DNA of 64,000 nucleotides from Burkholderiales bacterium (lineage in GTDB: Bacteria; Pseudomonadota; Gammaproteobacteria; Burkholderiales; Burkholderiaceae_C). Positions 63,034 to 64,000 of the stretch are shown piece by piece (positions within the stretch are counted from its first letter, which is position 1; each line of letters begins with the position of its first letter). Where the stretch lies: NCBI GenBank assembly GCA_016191995.1, contig JACPVA010000074.1, positions 1 through 64,000 of the forward strand. The letters run 5' to 3'. The notes under the pieces are model-generated. The model was not told the DNA's origin, ran no database searches, and worked only from the letters and a program-made list of their open reading frames with translations. The position numbers were made by a program, and so were the translations under genes.

Positions 63034-64000
63034 TCAGTGCGCCGCGGCCTTGAACAGCTTGCTCTTGTCGACCAGGTCGACGTGGCGGCGCTTGAAGCAG
63101 GTCCACTTGCGCGTCGACTTGTCGTAGACCGAGTTGACGAAGCAGTGCCAGTTCTCCTCGTCGACGAAGTTCTTGTCGGTCCGGTAGTAGAAGCCCGGGT
63201 AGCGGCTCTCCTGGCGGAACTGGATGTGCTTCATGTGCGCTTCCGCGGTCAGGATGCGGTGGTAGTTCTCCCAGGCGCGCAGCAGCTCGTGGAGATCCTT
63301 TGCGCGCATCTTGCCCGCGTCCTCCTTCAGCATCTCGAGCTTCTGCTCGGCGACGTTCAGCATCACCTCGTTGGTGTTGTAGTAGGTCGCCACGCCCGCG
63401 ACATACTCGTCCATGATCTTCTGCAGCCGGAACTGCAGCATCTTGGGCGTGATGTAGTGCGGGTTGATGTCGATCGCGGTCGTGTAGTCCTTGTGCTGCA
63501 GGTAGGTGCGCACCGGCTTGTAGATCTGCTCGGCGAGCTCGGCGGGGTCGGTGTCGAGCTCGGGCGTCCAGCCGGCGTTGTCGAGCGCGAACCTGACCAT
63601 CGCCTTGGCCGCGAGCCGGCCCTCGGCGTGCGAGCCGGAGCTGAACTTGTGGCCCGAGGCGCCGACGCCGTCACCGGCGGTGAACAGGCCCTTGACGGTG
63701 GTCATCGAGCGGTAGCCCCAGTTCCAGCCGCGCGGCAGGTGCGCCGGCACGCCGTCGATCTCGGGCTCGTCGGCGCTCGGCGCGCCGACGTCGGTCGGGC
63801 CCGAGACCCAGATGCCGCAGCAGCCCGAGTGCGAGCCGAGCAGGTAGGGCTCGGTCGGCATCAGCTCGCTCATCGTCTTCTCGGGCTCGATGTTCTCGCC
63901 GACCCAGATCCCGCACTGGCCGATGCACATGTCGAGGAAGTCCTCCCAGGCCTCGGCCTCGAGGTGCTTGACCTCCTTCGGCGACAGCGTCTCGCGCAGC
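63034..64000 (-). CDS. aprA: Adenylylsulfate reductase subunit alpha AprA, C-terminal part (cut by the window edge)
   Basis: About 321 C-terminal residues; the start lies beyond 64000. AprA with AprB converts sulfite plus AMP to APS in sulfur oxidisers. Recognisable parts are SHSGCCGIWVSGP, TTVKGLFTAGDGVGASGHKFSSGSHAEGRLAAKAM (the FAD-domain end) and the C-terminal WENYHRILTAEAHMKH, YPGFYYRTDKNFVDEENWHCFVNSVYD, which are highly conserved. aprB should lie upstream, outside the window. Electrons would go to the QmoAB-HdrCB proteins encoded at 50-55 kb. Confidence 0.95.
   Translation of the reverse strand, partial: LRETLSPKEVKHLEAEAWEDFLDMCIGQCGIWVGENIEPEKTMSELMPTEPYLLGSHSGCCGIWVSGPTDVGAPSADEPEIDGVPAHLPRGWNWGYRSMTTVKGLFTAGDGVGASGHKFSSGSHAEGRLAAKAMVRFALDNAGWTPELDTDPAELAEQIYKPVRTYLQHKDYTTAIDINPHYITPKMLQFRLQKIMDEYVAGVATYYNTNEVMLNVAEQKLEMLKEDAGKMRAKDLHELLRAWENYHRILTAEAHMKHIQFRQESRYPGFYYRTDKNFVDEENWHCFVNSVYDKSTRKWTCFKRRHVDLVDKSKLFKAAAH

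Overview
The window reads as a very GC-rich proteobacterial chromosome. Gene content suggests a betaproteobacterium of the Burkholderiales (Rubrivivax/Leptothrix-like) living as a sulfur oxidiser. This placement is an inference from protein character (SoeABC, QmoAB-HdrCB, AprA, TusA, DsrE2, UbiH-type monooxygenase, IS91-type transposase), not from a marker gene. The high GC produces very long antisense open frames over nearly every gene; these were treated as shadows.

Region 1 (about 1-23 kb) is an accessory patchwork. It holds a secreted prolyl oligopeptidase, an internally deleted partial copy of a VIT/vWA gene, a HIT hydrolase overlapping an HNH nuclease, a RES-Xre toxin-antitoxin pair, a MerR regulator next to the intact VIT/vWA gene, a HigBA-like pair, an ATPase remnant, an alcohol dehydrogenase, a UbiH-type monooxygenase divergent from a TlpA-like thioredoxin plus CDF metal exporter, a DUF4160-DUF2442 pair, an aldo/keto reductase, an HTH-PIN toxin-antitoxin operon with 9-bp iterons, and a PhoX phosphatase.

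Region 2 (about 22.7-39 kb) is mostly core metabolism: MurU-like nucleotidyltransferase, transketolase and GAPDH (ending in a classic terminator), a subtilisin-like protease, a SET methyltransferase-BirA-small protein operon, topoisomerase III, a broken IS91-family element that itself carries a 77-bp hairpin insertion, a second DUF4160-DUF2442 pair, an AEC transporter and ProA.

Region 3 (39-64 kb) is a sulfur-oxidation island. In order it has an ArsR-type regulator with candidate redox cysteines, a small cytochrome c, a YeeE/YedE sulfur transporter, DsrE2, TusA, a FadL-type porin, a carboxymuconolactone decarboxylase-Rieske fusion, SoeCBA (cytoplasmic sulfite dehydrogenase), a phosphoesterase followed by QmoA-QmoB-HdrC-HdrB, a DUF2892 membrane protein, a second FadL porin with a cytochrome c'-like protein, a two-component system fused by overlap to a rhodanese, a 400-bp palindromic repeat, MazG, a YkgJ protein, an SCP2-like exported protein, and AprA running off the right edge. 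TusA/DsrE2/rhodanese would carry cytoplasmic sulfane sulfur, YeeE would move sulfur species across the inner membrane, and sulfite would be oxidised both directly (Soe) and via APS (Apr with Qmo-Hdr). A palindrome T(T/A)ACC-N6-GGTAA occurs upstream of both tusA and the soeA/qmo divergent promoters and may be a shared operator.

A recurring feature is a -10-like hexamer 5-7 nt from the start codon, implying many leaderless transcripts. No tRNA, rRNA or CRISPR array was seen.
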